In this document: in pieces, positions 7,961 through 17,106 of the stretch
Position numbering within the stretch: the first letter of the stretch is position 1
Layout: every line of letters starts with the position of its first letter
NCBI GenBank assembly: GCA_964565805.1
Contig: CAZMGH010000002.1
Span: forward strand, 1 to 64,000
Direction of reading: 5' to 3'
DNA: 64,000 bases
Source of the DNA: Catenibacillus sp964565805
GTDB lineage: Bacteria > Bacillota > Clostridia > Lachnospirales > Lachnospiraceae
Program-made: the position numbers and the translations under genes
Notes under the pieces: generated by a model
What the model was told of the DNA's origin: nothing
Databases searched by the model: none
The model's input: only the letters and a program-made list of their open reading frames with translations

Positions 7961-8245
7961 ATGAAGTTAGTACCATTAGGAGACAGAGTCGTTTTAAAAC
8001 AGCTGGTTGCAGAAGAGACAACAAAGTCCGGTATCATTTTAACCGGCCAGGCAAAAGAAAAACCACAGGAAGCTGAAGTTATTGCAGTAGGTCCCGGTGG
8101 AATGATTGACGGAAAAGAAGTGACGATGCAGGTTGAAGTTGGTTCTAAGGTTATCTATTCCAAATATGCAGGAACTGAAGTGAAACTTGACGGCGAAGAG
8201 TATATCATCGTAAGACAGAACGACATTCTTGCTGTTGTAGAATAA
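7961..8245 (+). CDS. groES: Co-chaperonin GroES
   Basis: The 94-residue lid of the GroEL chaperonin; seven copies cap the folding chamber in the cytosol. The sequence MKLVPLGDRVVLK, the mobile loop around residues 18-31 (EETTKSGIILTGQA) and VIYSKYAGTEVK are typical. An AAGGAGGAA ribosome site precedes the ATG. It is the first gene of a CIRCE-controlled operon with groEL 55 bases downstream. Confidence 0.98.
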   Translation: MKLVPLGDRVVLKQLVAEETTKSGIILTGQAKEKPQEAEVIAVGPGGMIDGKEVTMQVEVGSKVIYSKYAGTEVKLDGEEYIIVRQNDILAVVE

Positions 8246-8300
8246 TTCAGAACCGTATTTTTTTAATAAGATATTATCAAAGATTCAGGAGGAATAAATC

Positions 8301-9923
8301 ATGGCAAAACAGATCAAATATGGTGCAGACGCCAGAAAGGCACTGGAAAATGGTGTAAACCAGTTAGCAGATACAGTTAGAGTAACCCTTGGACCTAAGG
8401 GAAGAAACGTAGTTCTTGACAAATCCTACGGTACTCCTTTGATCACAAACGATGGTGTGACTATTGCTAAAGAGATTGAGCTGGAAGACGCTTTTGAAAA
8501 CATGGGCGCTCAGATCGTTAAAGAAGTTGCTACAAAGACAAACGATGTTGCCGGTGACGGTACAACCACAGCAACTGTTTTAGCTCAGGCAATGATCAAT
8601 GAAGGTATGAAGAACCTGGCAGCCGGCGCTAATCCTATTATTTTAAGAAAAGGCATGCAGAAGGCTACAGATGTTGCTGTAGAAGCAATCGCGGAAATGA
8701 GCCAGAAAGTTACAAGCAAGAGCCAGATCACAAGAGTTGCCGCAATTTCCGCAGGTGATGATTCTGTTGGCGAGATGGTTGCCGATGCTATGGAGAAAGT
8801 AACCAATGACGGCGTTATCACTATTGAAGAGTCCAAGACAATGAAAACAGAGCTGGATCTTGTGGAAGGTATGCAGTTTGACAGAGGTTACTTGTCTGCT
8901 TATATGTGTACAGATATGGAAAAGATGGAAGCAAATCTTGAAAATCCATATATCCTTATTACAGATAAGAAGATCAGCAATATCCAGGAGATCCTTCCTC
9001 TTCTTGAGCAGATCGTTCAGACAGGCGCTAAGCTGCTGATCATTGCTGAGGATGTTGAAGGCGAAGCTCTTGCAACCTTAGTTGTTAATAAATTAAGAGG
9101 TACATTCTCCGTTGTTGCTGTTAAGGCTCCCGGATATGGTGACAGAAGAAAAGCTATGCTGGAGGATATTGCTATCCTTACCGGCGGTCAGGTGATTTCT
9201 GAAGAGCTTGGCTATGAATTAAAGGATGCTACAATTGATATGCTGGGCCGTGCGAAATCTGTTAAAGTACAGAAAGAAAATACGATCATCGTTGACGGTA
9301 TGGGCGACGCTCAGGCAATTAAAGAAAGAGTTGCTCAGATCAAAACTCAGGCGGATGAGACAACCTCTGAATTTGATAAAGAAAAACTTCTTGAAAGGCT
9401 TGCAAAACTGTCCGGCGGTGTGGCTGTGATTCGCGTGGGCGCTGCTACCGAGACGGAAATGAAAGAAAAGAAGCTTCGTATGGAAGACGCTCTGGCTGCA
9501 ACAAGAGCTGCTGTTGAGGAAGGTATTATCTGCGGTGGTGGTTCCGCGTACATCCATGCGGCTAAGAAGGTTGCTAAGATGGCAGAAGGTCTTACAGGAG
9601 ATGAAAAGACAGGCGCTAATGTAGTACTTAAGGCTCTGGAAGCGCCTCTGTATCACATTACAGCAAATGCAGGCCTTGAAGGCGCTGTCATCATCAATAA
9701 AGTAAGAGAAAGCGAAGTTGGCGTTGGTTATGATGCACTGAACGAAATCTATGTAAACATGCTTAATGCAGGCATCATCGATCCTGCCAAAGTTACAAGA
9801 AGCGCTCTCCAGAACGCAACGAGTGTTGCTTCTACAATGCTGACAACAGAGTCTGTTGTTGCTGATATTAAGACTGAGACACCGGCTGCCCCAGCTCCTC
9901 AGGGCGGCATGGGCATGATGTAA
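8301..9923 (+). CDS. groEL: Chaperonin GroEL
   Basis: ATP-driven 60-kDa chaperonin forming the double heptameric ring that folds proteins together with GroES. The 540 residues match the family length. Visible signatures are VTLGPKGRNVVLDK, the ATP site NDVAGDGTTTATVLA, ALAATRAAVEEGIICGGG and the Gly/Met-rich tail ending GGMGMM. AGGAGGAA lies upstream of the start. It is co-transcribed with groES and ends at a strong terminator. Confidence 0.98.
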   Translation: MAKQIKYGADARKALENGVNQLADTVRVTLGPKGRNVVLDKSYGTPLITNDGVTIAKEIELEDAFENMGAQIVKEVATKTNDVAGDGTTTATVLAQAMINEGMKNLAAGANPIILRKGMQKATDVAVEAIAEMSQKVTSKSQITRVAAISAGDDSVGEMVADAMEKVTNDGVITIEESKTMKTELDLVEGMQFDRGYLSAYMCTDMEKMEANLENPYILITDKKISNIQEILPLLEQIVQTGAKLLIIAEDVEGEALATLVVNKLRGTFSVVAVKAPGYGDRRKAMLEDIAILTGGQVISEELGYELKDATIDMLGRAKSVKVQKENTIIVDGMGDAQAIKERVAQIKTQADETTSEFDKEKLLERLAKLSGGVAVIRVGAATETEMKEKKLRMEDALAATRAAVEEGIICGGGSAYIHAAKKVAKMAEGLTGDEKTGANVVLKALEAPLYHITANAGLEGAVIINKVRESEVGVGYDALNEIYVNMLNAGIIDPAKVTRSALQNATSVASTMLTTESVVADIKTETPAAPAPQGGMGMM

Positions 9924-10005
9924 TCTGCGAGGATAACATTCATAAAGTGAGTTCCTGACTTCTTATGTAAGATTTTCCGCTGCTAAAGCGGACAGGATAA
10001 TAAGG

Positions 10006-10049
10006 GCCTTTGAGGTTTTGCGCTGTGTGTGAAACCGCAAAGGCTTTTT
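10006..10049 (+). terminator. groESL terminator
   Basis: GCCTTTG-A-GGTTT ... AAACC-G-CAAAGGC followed by TTTTT; a long stem with one opposed mismatch, 83 bases after groEL. The rest of the gap to 10062 holds nothing else. Confidence 0.9.
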
Positions 10050-10062
10050 CTAAATTATTCTT

Positions 10063-10100
10063 ATTTTCCACTTTATATTCTGTGGAAAATAAAGTATAAT
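10063..10100 (+). promoter_or_regulatory. Promoter overlapped by a palindrome
   Basis: A -10 TATAAT (10095-10100) with TTTATA 17 bases upstream (10072-10077). The palindrome ATTTTCCAC-N10-GTGGAAAAT (10063-10071/10082-10090) covers the -35 and spacer, as an operator would. Confidence 0.55.
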
Positions 10101-10179
10101 AGCATGTAAGGATGTTGCCTGTCTTAACTTATAAAGGGACAGGATCTGACAGACAAAGGAGCTATTGGAGGGATAAGCT

Positions 10180-10707
10180 ATGGTAAGTTCATCGGGAGAT
10201 GTATTCTCCGAAGTCATCGTAAAGCGAAAGACAACGACAGGAAATATTGTTGTCCGGGTTATTTGCGGTATTGTTACATTTTTGATCGCTGCGCTTTTTG
10301 TGTTGGGTTTTTTCGCGGCATTTCCGGGCCTTTTTATCTTTGCCCTTGTTATTCTTGTTATTGAATACTTTGTTATCCGTTTTCAGAAAGTTGAGTATGA
10401 ATATATTTTTACATCAGGAGATCTGGATTTTGACCAGCTGACAGGAGACTTTAGACGTAAAAGAAAACTGAGCGTTAATTTTGAAAATATGGAAATTTTA
10501 GCTATGGAAGGTTCCCATTGGCTGGATTCTTACCAGCATGGCGAGGCAAAGACGTATGATTTTTCTTCCCGGGATAAGTCAAAAAAGCGTTATGTTTATG
10601 TAGGTGCAGGAAATAACGGACGCATTAAAGTGTTTTTTGAGCCGTCAGAGAAGATGCTGGATAATATGTATAATTATTCACCCAGCAAAGTCAAAAAAGA
10701 AGCGTAA
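10180..10707 (+). CDS. Small membrane protein of unknown function (DUF6106-like)
   Basis: The 175-residue protein has two closely spaced hydrophobic segments (about residues 24-48 and 49-66), then a cytoplasmic or surface domain rich in aromatic and charged residues (YEYIFTSGDLDFDQL, FENMEILAMEGS). It resembles the small two-helix proteins annotated as DUF6106 in Clostridia, but I cannot verify that. A GGAGGG site precedes the ATG. It is a single-gene unit with a palindromic promoter, located between groEL and guaB. No enzyme motif is evident. Confidence 0.65.
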   Translation: MVSSSGDVFSEVIVKRKTTTGNIVVRVICGIVTFLIAALFVLGFFAAFPGLFIFALVILVIEYFVIRFQKVEYEYIFTSGDLDFDQLTGDFRRKRKLSVNFENMEILAMEGSHWLDSYQHGEAKTYDFSSRDKSKKRYVYVGAGNNGRIKVFFEPSEKMLDNMYNYSPSKVKKEA

Positions 10708-10786
10708 AAACCAACATAAGATGAGAAAAACAGCTGTTTTAAGTACAACTAATGAAACTATTAAGAATTAATAATAATATTCTGTG

Positions 10787-10815
10787 TTGACTTTTAAAGT
10801 ATGATTTGTTAAACT
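10787..10815 (+). promoter_or_regulatory. guaB: guaB promoter
   Basis: TTGACT (10787-10792), 17-base spacer, TAAACT (10810-10815). It implies a leader of roughly 125 bases before the guaB GTG. Confidence 0.5.
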
Positions 10816-10839
10816 CGTAAATACTCAATTGCTACATTG

Positions 10840-10905
10840 TTCGACAACTTATTATTCGCATAGTAAGTTGTCGAATTGTATATAGGGCAAAACCCATTTT
10901 GCCCT
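10840..10905 (+). promoter_or_regulatory. Two-hairpin leader of guaB
   Basis: A perfect 12-bp stem TTCGACAACTTA/TAAGTTGTCGAA (10840-10851/10864-10875) is followed by a 9-bp stem AGGGCAAAA-CCCA-TTTTGCCCT (10884-10905). Neither is followed by a T run, and the purine-riboswitch core is not evident. Both could act as operators or RNA structures. Confidence 0.6.
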
Positions 10906-10947
10906 GGCAACAGTTTATTTTATTCAAGAGAAAGAGAGGAAGAAATC

Positions 10948-12402
10948 GTGGGTAAGATTATCGGTGAAGGCATTACATTTGATGATGTATTATTAGTTCC
11001 AGCGTATTCTGAGGTTGTTCCCAACCAGGTTGACGTTACCACACGTTTAACACGCACGATCAAGTTAAATATTCCGCTGATGAGCGCCGGCATGGATACA
11101 GTAACCGAACACCGGATGGCGATCGCTATGGCCAGACAGGGAGGTATTGGTATTATTCATAAAAACATGTCTATTCAGACTCAGGCGGATGAGGTGGACA
11201 AAGTAAAACGTTCAGAATATGGCGTTATTACAGATCCGTTCTATCTGTCTCCAGAGCATACGCTTGCTGATGCCAACGAGCTTATGGCAAAGTTCAGAAT
11301 TTCCGGTGTTCCTATTACAGAGGGAAAGAAACTTGTCGGTATTCTTACAAACCGCGATCTTAAGTTTGAAGAAGACTATTCTAAAAAAATCCGCGAGTGC
11401 ATGACATCTAAAAATCTTGTAACAGCAAAAGAGGGCGTAACTCTGGAGGAAGCAAAACATATCCTTGGAAAAGCCCGTGTGGAAAAACTGCCCATTGTGG
11501 ATGATGATTTCAATCTGAAAGGCCTCATTACCATTAAAGATATTGAAAAGACCATTAAATATCCTTTATCCGCAAAGGATTCTCAGGGCCGTCTCCTGTG
11601 CGGCGCCGGTGTAGGTGTGACTGCAGACATTCTGGATCGTGTGGATGCCCTTGTAAAGGCTAAGGTGGATGTGGTCGTTATTGATACGGCGCATGGACAT
11701 TCCGCAAATGTATTAAGAGTTGTTCGTATGGTTAAGGATGCTTATCCGGATCTTCAGGTGATCGCGGGAAATGTGGCAACAGCCGGAGGTACAAAAGCAC
11801 TGATCGAGGCTGGTGTAGATGCTGTTAAGGTTGGTATCGGCCCTGGATCTATTTGTACGACCCGTGTTGTTGCTGGTATCGGTGTTCCTCAGATCAGTGC
11901 CGTTATGGATGCTTATTCTGTGGCCAAAGAGTACAATATTCCTGTTATCGCTGACGGCGGTATTAAGTATTCCGGAGATATTACAAAGGCCATTGCCGCA
12001 GGCGCTAACGTTTGTATGATGGGCAGCATGTTTGCCGGCTGCGATGAAAGCCCGGGAAGTTTTGAATTATATCAGGGAAGAAAGTATAAAGTATATCGCG
12101 GTATGGGTTCCATTGCCGCTATGGAAAACGGCAGCAAAGACCGTTACTTCCAGACCGATGCCAAGAAACTTGTACCGGAAGGCGTAGAGGGTCGTGTGGC
12201 TTATAAAGGTCTTGTGGAAGATACAGTATTCCAGCTGATCGGCGGCTTAAGAGCCGGTATGGGTTACTGTGGGACAAAGACGATTGAGGAGTTAAAGGAG
12301 AACGGGTGCTTTGTGAAGATTTCCGCTGCCTCCTTAAAGGAAAGTCATCCTCATGATATACAGATCACGAAAGAGGCTCCAAACTACAGTGTCGATCACT
12401 GA
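10948..12402 (+). CDS. guaB: IMP dehydrogenase
   Basis: Oxidises IMP to XMP with NAD+, the committed step of GMP synthesis. I start at the GTG at 10948 (484 residues) because AGAGAGGAAG lies just upstream and the family N-terminus IIGEGITFDDVLLVPAYS follows; the upstream open frame is leader. The TIM barrel is split by two CBS domains (about residues 95-210). The catalytic loop GIGPGSICTTR carries Cys303, and GGIKYSGDITKA and YRGMGSIAAM are the phosphate-binding and flap segments. Confidence 0.96.
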   Translation: MGKIIGEGITFDDVLLVPAYSEVVPNQVDVTTRLTRTIKLNIPLMSAGMDTVTEHRMAIAMARQGGIGIIHKNMSIQTQADEVDKVKRSEYGVITDPFYLSPEHTLADANELMAKFRISGVPITEGKKLVGILTNRDLKFEEDYSKKIRECMTSKNLVTAKEGVTLEEAKHILGKARVEKLPIVDDDFNLKGLITIKDIEKTIKYPLSAKDSQGRLLCGAGVGVTADILDRVDALVKAKVDVVVIDTAHGHSANVLRVVRMVKDAYPDLQVIAGNVATAGGTKALIEAGVDAVKVGIGPGSICTTRVVAGIGVPQISAVMDAYSVAKEYNIPVIADGGIKYSGDITKAIAAGANVCMMGSMFAGCDESPGSFELYQGRKYKVYRGMGSIAAMENGSKDRYFQTDAKKLVPEGVEGRVAYKGLVEDTVFQLIGGLRAGMGYCGTKTIEELKENGCFVKISAASLKESHPHDIQITKEAPNYSVDH

Positions 12403-12504
12403 TCCGGGATTTAGCTGGCTGATCGCTGTTACTGTTTGCTTTATGAACGGCAACAGATGATTGGTCAGTGGCCTGGCGTCTCGGTCGGATAAGGACAGTG
12501 GGAT

Positions 12505-13170
12505 ATGAACAAAAGAGAAAACAGAAGAAACAGCCGTAAACTGTATCCAGTGATCATAATAATTGCCCTGGCGGTTGTTATTGTGGTCCTGGCTGTGTTT
12601 CTGATCCTTACACGCAGATCAGAAACAGAGCAGGGATCGGTTTATGGCATTGAAAATGTTGACCAGTACCGTCCGCAGATAAGTGTGGAGCTGCTGACGC
12701 CGAATCCTTATTCCAGGCCCCAGACAGCGACAGATGAGATTACCGGTATTGTTATCCATTACGTGGCAAATCCAGGCACCACAGCAGAGGAGAACCGCAG
12801 CTACTTTGAAAGCCTGAAAGATAGTCATGAAACCTATGCAAGCAGCCATTTTATCGTTGGACTGGAAGGTGAGATCATCCAGTGTATCCCAACCTCGGAA
12901 GTGGCGTACGCCTCCAACGATCGGAATAATGATACTGTATCTATTGAAGTGTGTCATCCGGATGAAACCGGAAAATTTAATGATGCCACTTATGATTCCC
13001 TTGTGGAACTGACCGGCTGGCTGTGCGAGTATCTTGAGGTTCCTGTGGAAAATGTGATCCGTCATTATGATGTGACCGGAAAATTGTGTCCTTTGTACTT
13101 TGTGGAACATGAGGACGCCTGGGAAACGTTTAAAGACGATGTTACATATTGGATAAGTCAACATCAGTAA
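12505..13170 (+). CDS. Membrane-anchored N-acetylmuramoyl-L-alanine amidase
   Basis: Amidase_2/PGRP-fold enzyme that cuts between N-acetylmuramic acid and the peptide stem of peptidoglycan. The 221 residues start with a basic stretch and a single membrane anchor (about 14-36), then the extracellular catalytic domain. The zinc ligands are visible as IVIHYVA (His85), IRHYDVTG (His187) and KLCPLYF (Cys195), as in T7 lysozyme-like amidases. ASSHFIVGLEGEIIQ and NDTVSIEVC are core strands. No cell-wall-binding repeats are present, so it is probably a housekeeping or germination-type hydrolase. Confidence 0.9.
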   Translation: MNKRENRRNSRKLYPVIIIIALAVVIVVLAVFLILTRRSETEQGSVYGIENVDQYRPQISVELLTPNPYSRPQTATDEITGIVIHYVANPGTTAEENRSYFESLKDSHETYASSHFIVGLEGEIIQCIPTSEVAYASNDRNNDTVSIEVCHPDETGKFNDATYDSLVELTGWLCEYLEVPVENVIRHYDVTGKLCPLYFVEHEDAWETFKDDVTYWISQHQ

Positions 13171-13177
13171 AACTCAG

Positions 13178-13210
13178 ACAGCCGTATTTGCCTTTTGGCG
13201 ATACGGCTGT
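13178..13210 (+). terminator. Possible weak terminator after amidase
   Basis: ACAGCCGTAT and ATACGGCTGT form a perfect 10-bp stem with a 13-base loop just after the stop. Only TTATA follows rather than a long T run, so termination may be partial. Confidence 0.5.
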
Positions 13211-13240
13211 TATAGCATTGGAACAGAAAAGAGGGTTAAA

Positions 13241-16165
13241 ATGGAGAAAAATTTTGATTATATTCATCCGGCATATACACTGGCGTCAACAGAACATATT
13301 GATGAAGTAAAATCTCAGGCCGCCATGCTGGTCCATAACAAAACCGGCGCCAGGGTAGCTGTATTATCCAACGAGGATAAAAATAAGGTTTTTAATATTA
13401 TTTTCCGCACACCGCCAAAGGACAGCACCGGTGTGCCTCATATTCTGGAACATTCCGTATTATGCGGTTCCAGAAACTTTCCGGTAAAGGATCCTTTTGT
13501 AGAGTTGGTCAAGGGCTCATTAAATACATTTTTAAATGCCATGACCTATCCGGATAAGACCATGTATCCGGTAGCCAGTTGCAATGATAAAGATTTCCAG
13601 AATCTTATGCATGTTTATCTGGACAGTGTTTTCTATCCGAATATTTATACCCATAAAGAGATCTTCCAACAGGAAGGCTGGCACTATTCCCTGGAGAGTG
13701 AAGACGGAGAACTAACCTATAACGGCGTGGTTTATAATGAAATGAAGGGAGCATTTTCTTCACCGGACCAAGTCCTTTCCAGAAAAATTACATCCACTTT
13801 GTTTCCGGATACCACCTATGGACAGGAATCCGGCGGCGATCCGGAAAATATTCCGGATCTGACCTATGAGGAATTTCTTGATTTCCACAGTAGATATTAC
13901 CATCCATCCAATTGTTATATCTATCTGTACGGAGATTTTGATGTTTATGAGAAGCTGGATTTTATAGACCGGGAATATTTAGGACATTTCGACCGGCTGG
14001 AGGTGGATTCGCATGTTGACCTTCAAAAACCCTTTGACCATATGAGGGAAGATGAGTATAGTTATTCTTTAAGCAGTGACGAGGATGAGAAGGATAATAC
14101 CTATCTGGCCTACAATGTGGTTCTAATGGATAGCCTGGATCCTTTCATGTATGTGGCTTTTCAGGTGCTGGATTACGCTCTAATGAGCTGTCCGGGAGCT
14201 CCTTTAAAAAAGGCTCTTATTGAAAGCGGAATCTGCAAGGATGCTTACTGTGAATATGAAAAATCCATCCGTCAGCCCTACATGTCCATTATTGTTAAAA
14301 ATGCCAATGTCCAGGATAAGGAAAAATTCCTTAAAATCATTCGGGATACTCTTCTAAGTATCGCTGAAAAGGGCATTAACAAAAATTCTATTAAAGCGGC
14401 TCTGAATATAATGGAATTTAAGTTCCGTGAAGCGGATTACGGCTGGATCCCGGGAGGGCTTATGTATGGTATCCAGATGATGGACAGCTGGCTTTATGAT
14501 AAAGAGCAGCCATTTACCCATTTAAAATGCTTTGCCGTCTTTGATGAATTAAGGAAAAAAGCGGATACAGGATATTTTGAAGATCTGATCCGCTCCTGGC
14601 TGATAGATAATCCTCATTCCTCTCTGCTGGTGCTTAAGCCTCAGAAGGGCCTGGCCACAGAAAATGAAAAGAAATTAAAAGAGAAACTAGCTGCTAAAAA
14701 GGCAGCTATGAGCCGGGAAGAGATTGATCAGATTGTTAATGAGACAAAGCATTTGCGGGAATATCAGGAAACCCCGTCTTCCCAGGAAGATTTGGAGAAG
14801 ATCCCCATGCTGTCTTTAGAAGATATTGATAAGGCGCCGATCCCTGTTGTCAATGAAGAACGGACATTTAACGGCTTTAAGGGACTTTTCCATAATTATG
14901 AAACAAACGGCATCGGTTATCTGAAGCTGATCTTTGACATGAAAGGGATCCCCCAGCGTCTGATCCCGTACGTGGGTCTGTTATCCTCTGTTCTTGGAAA
15001 TGTTGATACTGAGAATTACGATTATGAAGGCCTAAATAATGAGATCAGCATGTACACCGGAGGCGTTTATTCCAGCCCTTTTGTTTACGGGGGAAAAGAA
15101 TCCGGACAATATTATCCGTGCTTTGTGGTGAGTGGCCGGGCGTTATTAAATAATCTGGGTAAAATGACAGACCTAATAAAAGAAATGCTGTTTACATCCA
15201 AACTGGAGGACAAAAAACGTCTGAAAGAGATTATTGATGAAAATGTATCCCGTCTCCAGATGGCCTTTAATTCTTCAGTTAACGCAGTGGCTGTAAGCCG
15301 GGCAACTTCCTACTTCTCAGAAGCAGGCGCGTTCAGAGAGCGGTTAAGCGGCGTAGACTATTACCGTTTTGTCCGGGATTTGGCAAAGGATTTTTCAAAT
15401 CAGGCGGAGCAGGTAATCGCCGCTTTAAAAGAAACCGCTGGTTTTATTTTCCGGAAGGATAATTTGATGGTAGATTATACGGCTGCGCCGGAAAACATTC
15501 CGGTATTGGAAAAGGCCGTTGCAGGTCTGGAAGATCGTTTGGCGCCGATTGTTCCTGAAAAGGAAGCCTTTGTATGGATCCCGGAAGCTAAAAATGAAGG
15601 TTTTATTACTCCTGGAATGGTTCAGTATGACGTTATGGCGGGAAATTTTGTTAAAGATGGTTTTAAGTTCCATGGAGCGTTAAACGTATTAAAGGTAATC
15701 ATGGAATATGAATATTTGTGGATCAACTTAAGAGTCAAGGGCGGCGCCTATGGATGCATGAACGGTTTTTCAAGAAACGGCAATGCCTACTTTGCTTCTT
15801 ACCGGGATCCGCATCTTAAAGAAACATTGGATATTTACCGGGATTGCGGCAATTATCTCCGGAATTTCCAGGTCAGCGACAGGGATATGCTTAAATATAT
15901 TATTGGCGCGGTCAGCGGGGCAGATACGCCTCAGAAGCCTTATGCCGCTGCCGGCCGTTCCCTGGGCGCTTATTTTTCAGGAGTGACTAATGAAGACCTG
16001 CAGAAAACAAGAGATGAGATGCTTTCCGCCAATGTGGAAACCATCCGGGGCTTTGCCGATCTGGTAGAAGATTTTGTGAATCAGAATAATGTGTGCGTCA
16101 TTGGCAGCGAGTCTCAGATCAATGAAAACCGGCAGCTTTTCGGCACTGTAGAAGCTTTGCTTTAA
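13241..16165 (+). CDS. M16C insulinase-family metalloprotease (PreP-like)
   Basis: A 974-residue zinc peptidase of the presequence-protease subfamily: a clamshell of four repeated domains, the first holding the inverted zinc motif HILEH (His67, Glu70, His71). NTFLNAMTYPDKTMYPVAS and NGVVYNEMKGAFSSPD are strongly characteristic. The M16C-associated linker spans about residues 460-720. Bacterial members degrade oligopeptides in the cytosol; no signal peptide is seen. The gene is full length and only two bases precede the open frame of era, so the two are likely co-transcribed. Confidence 0.93.
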   Translation: MEKNFDYIHPAYTLASTEHIDEVKSQAAMLVHNKTGARVAVLSNEDKNKVFNIIFRTPPKDSTGVPHILEHSVLCGSRNFPVKDPFVELVKGSLNTFLNAMTYPDKTMYPVASCNDKDFQNLMHVYLDSVFYPNIYTHKEIFQQEGWHYSLESEDGELTYNGVVYNEMKGAFSSPDQVLSRKITSTLFPDTTYGQESGGDPENIPDLTYEEFLDFHSRYYHPSNCYIYLYGDFDVYEKLDFIDREYLGHFDRLEVDSHVDLQKPFDHMREDEYSYSLSSDEDEKDNTYLAYNVVLMDSLDPFMYVAFQVLDYALMSCPGAPLKKALIESGICKDAYCEYEKSIRQPYMSIIVKNANVQDKEKFLKIIRDTLLSIAEKGINKNSIKAALNIMEFKFREADYGWIPGGLMYGIQMMDSWLYDKEQPFTHLKCFAVFDELRKKADTGYFEDLIRSWLIDNPHSSLLVLKPQKGLATENEKKLKEKLAAKKAAMSREEIDQIVNETKHLREYQETPSSQEDLEKIPMLSLEDIDKAPIPVVNEERTFNGFKGLFHNYETNGIGYLKLIFDMKGIPQRLIPYVGLLSSVLGNVDTENYDYEGLNNEISMYTGGVYSSPFVYGGKESGQYYPCFVVSGRALLNNLGKMTDLIKEMLFTSKLEDKKRLKEIIDENVSRLQMAFNSSVNAVAVSRATSYFSEAGAFRERLSGVDYYRFVRDLAKDFSNQAEQVIAALKETAGFIFRKDNLMVDYTAAPENIPVLEKAVAGLEDRLAPIVPEKEAFVWIPEAKNEGFITPGMVQYDVMAGNFVKDGFKFHGALNVLKVIMEYEYLWINLRVKGGAYGCMNGFSRNGNAYFASYRDPHLKETLDIYRDCGNYLRNFQVSDRDMLKYIIGAVSGADTPQKPYAAAGRSLGAYFSGVTNEDLQKTRDEMLSANVETIRGFADLVEDFVNQNNVCVIGSESQINENRQLFGTVEALL

Positions 16166-16194
16166 GTGTGGATTGCTTTATGAAGGAGGAGTTT

Positions 16195-17103
16195 ATGGGA
16201 AAAAGTTTTAAGTCCGGCTTTGTCACACTGATCGGACGCCCTAATGTGGGAAAATCCACCCTTATGAACCGGCTTATTGGCCAGAAGATTGCTATTACTT
16301 CCAGTAAGCCTCAGACCACAAGAAACCGTATCCAGACCGTTTATACCAGCGATGAGGGCCAGATCGTCTTTGTGGATACCCCGGGGATCCATAAGGCAAA
16401 AAACAAGCTGGGTGAGTATATGGTCACTGTGGCGGAACGTACTTTATCTGAGGTTGATGTGATCCTGTGGCTGGTGGAGCCTACTACATTTATAGGCGCC
16501 GGGGAACGGCACATTGCCCAGCAGCTGTCCAGGGCAAAGACCCCGGTGATCCTGGTGATCAATAAGATCGATACAGTAAAAAAGGGGGAAATCCTTACAT
16601 TTATTGACGCTTATAAGGATGTGTGCGATTTTGCGGAAATCGTTCCCTGCTCAGCTCTGAAAGGGGAAAATACCGATGAGATCATCCAGGTAATCATGAA
16701 ATATCTGCCGGAAGGCCCTCAGTTTTTCGCTGCGGATACCATTACAGATCAGCCGGAACGGCAGATCGTGGCAGAACTGATCCGGGAAAAGGCCCTTCGC
16801 CTTTTAGATGAAGAAATTCCCCATGGCATTGCTGTAGTCATTGAGCGGATGAAAGAGAGGAAGGGCTCAAAGCCAATGATCGATATTGACGCTGTCATTA
16901 TCTGTGAGCGGGATTCCCACAAAGGAATCATTATCGGAAAAAATGGCGCTATGCTGAAAAAAATCGGCAGTCAGGCCCGTCAGGAGATTGAAAACCTTCT
17001 GGATAGCCATGTAAATCTTCAGCTTTGGGTTAAGGTAAAGAAGGACTGGCGGGACAGTGATTATCTCATCAGGAATTTTGGATACGATAAGAAAGAGTAT
17101 TGA
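16195..17103 (+). CDS. era: GTPase Era
   Basis: Ras-like GTPase with a C-terminal KH domain that binds the 3' end of 16S rRNA during 30S assembly. I choose the ATG at 16195 (302 residues) because AGGAGG lies at 16184-16189. G1 is GRPNVGKST (residues 14-22), G3 is DTPGIHK, G4 is NKID, and the KH loop is GIIIGKNGAMLKKIG. It is followed after three bases by recO, a common Firmicute pairing. Confidence 0.97.
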   Translation: MGKSFKSGFVTLIGRPNVGKSTLMNRLIGQKIAITSSKPQTTRNRIQTVYTSDEGQIVFVDTPGIHKAKNKLGEYMVTVAERTLSEVDVILWLVEPTTFIGAGERHIAQQLSRAKTPVILVINKIDTVKKGEILTFIDAYKDVCDFAEIVPCSALKGENTDEIIQVIMKYLPEGPQFFAADTITDQPERQIVAELIREKALRLLDEEIPHGIAVVIERMKERKGSKPMIDIDAVIICERDSHKGIIIGKNGAMLKKIGSQARQEIENLLDSHVNLQLWVKVKKDWRDSDYLIRNFGYDKKEY

Positions 17104-17106
17104 CCC

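Noticed and set aside
10840..10905. Guanine/adenine riboswitch ahead of guaB
   Set aside because: The conserved purine-riboswitch core and its loop-loop sequences are not visible; only two simple hairpins are present.
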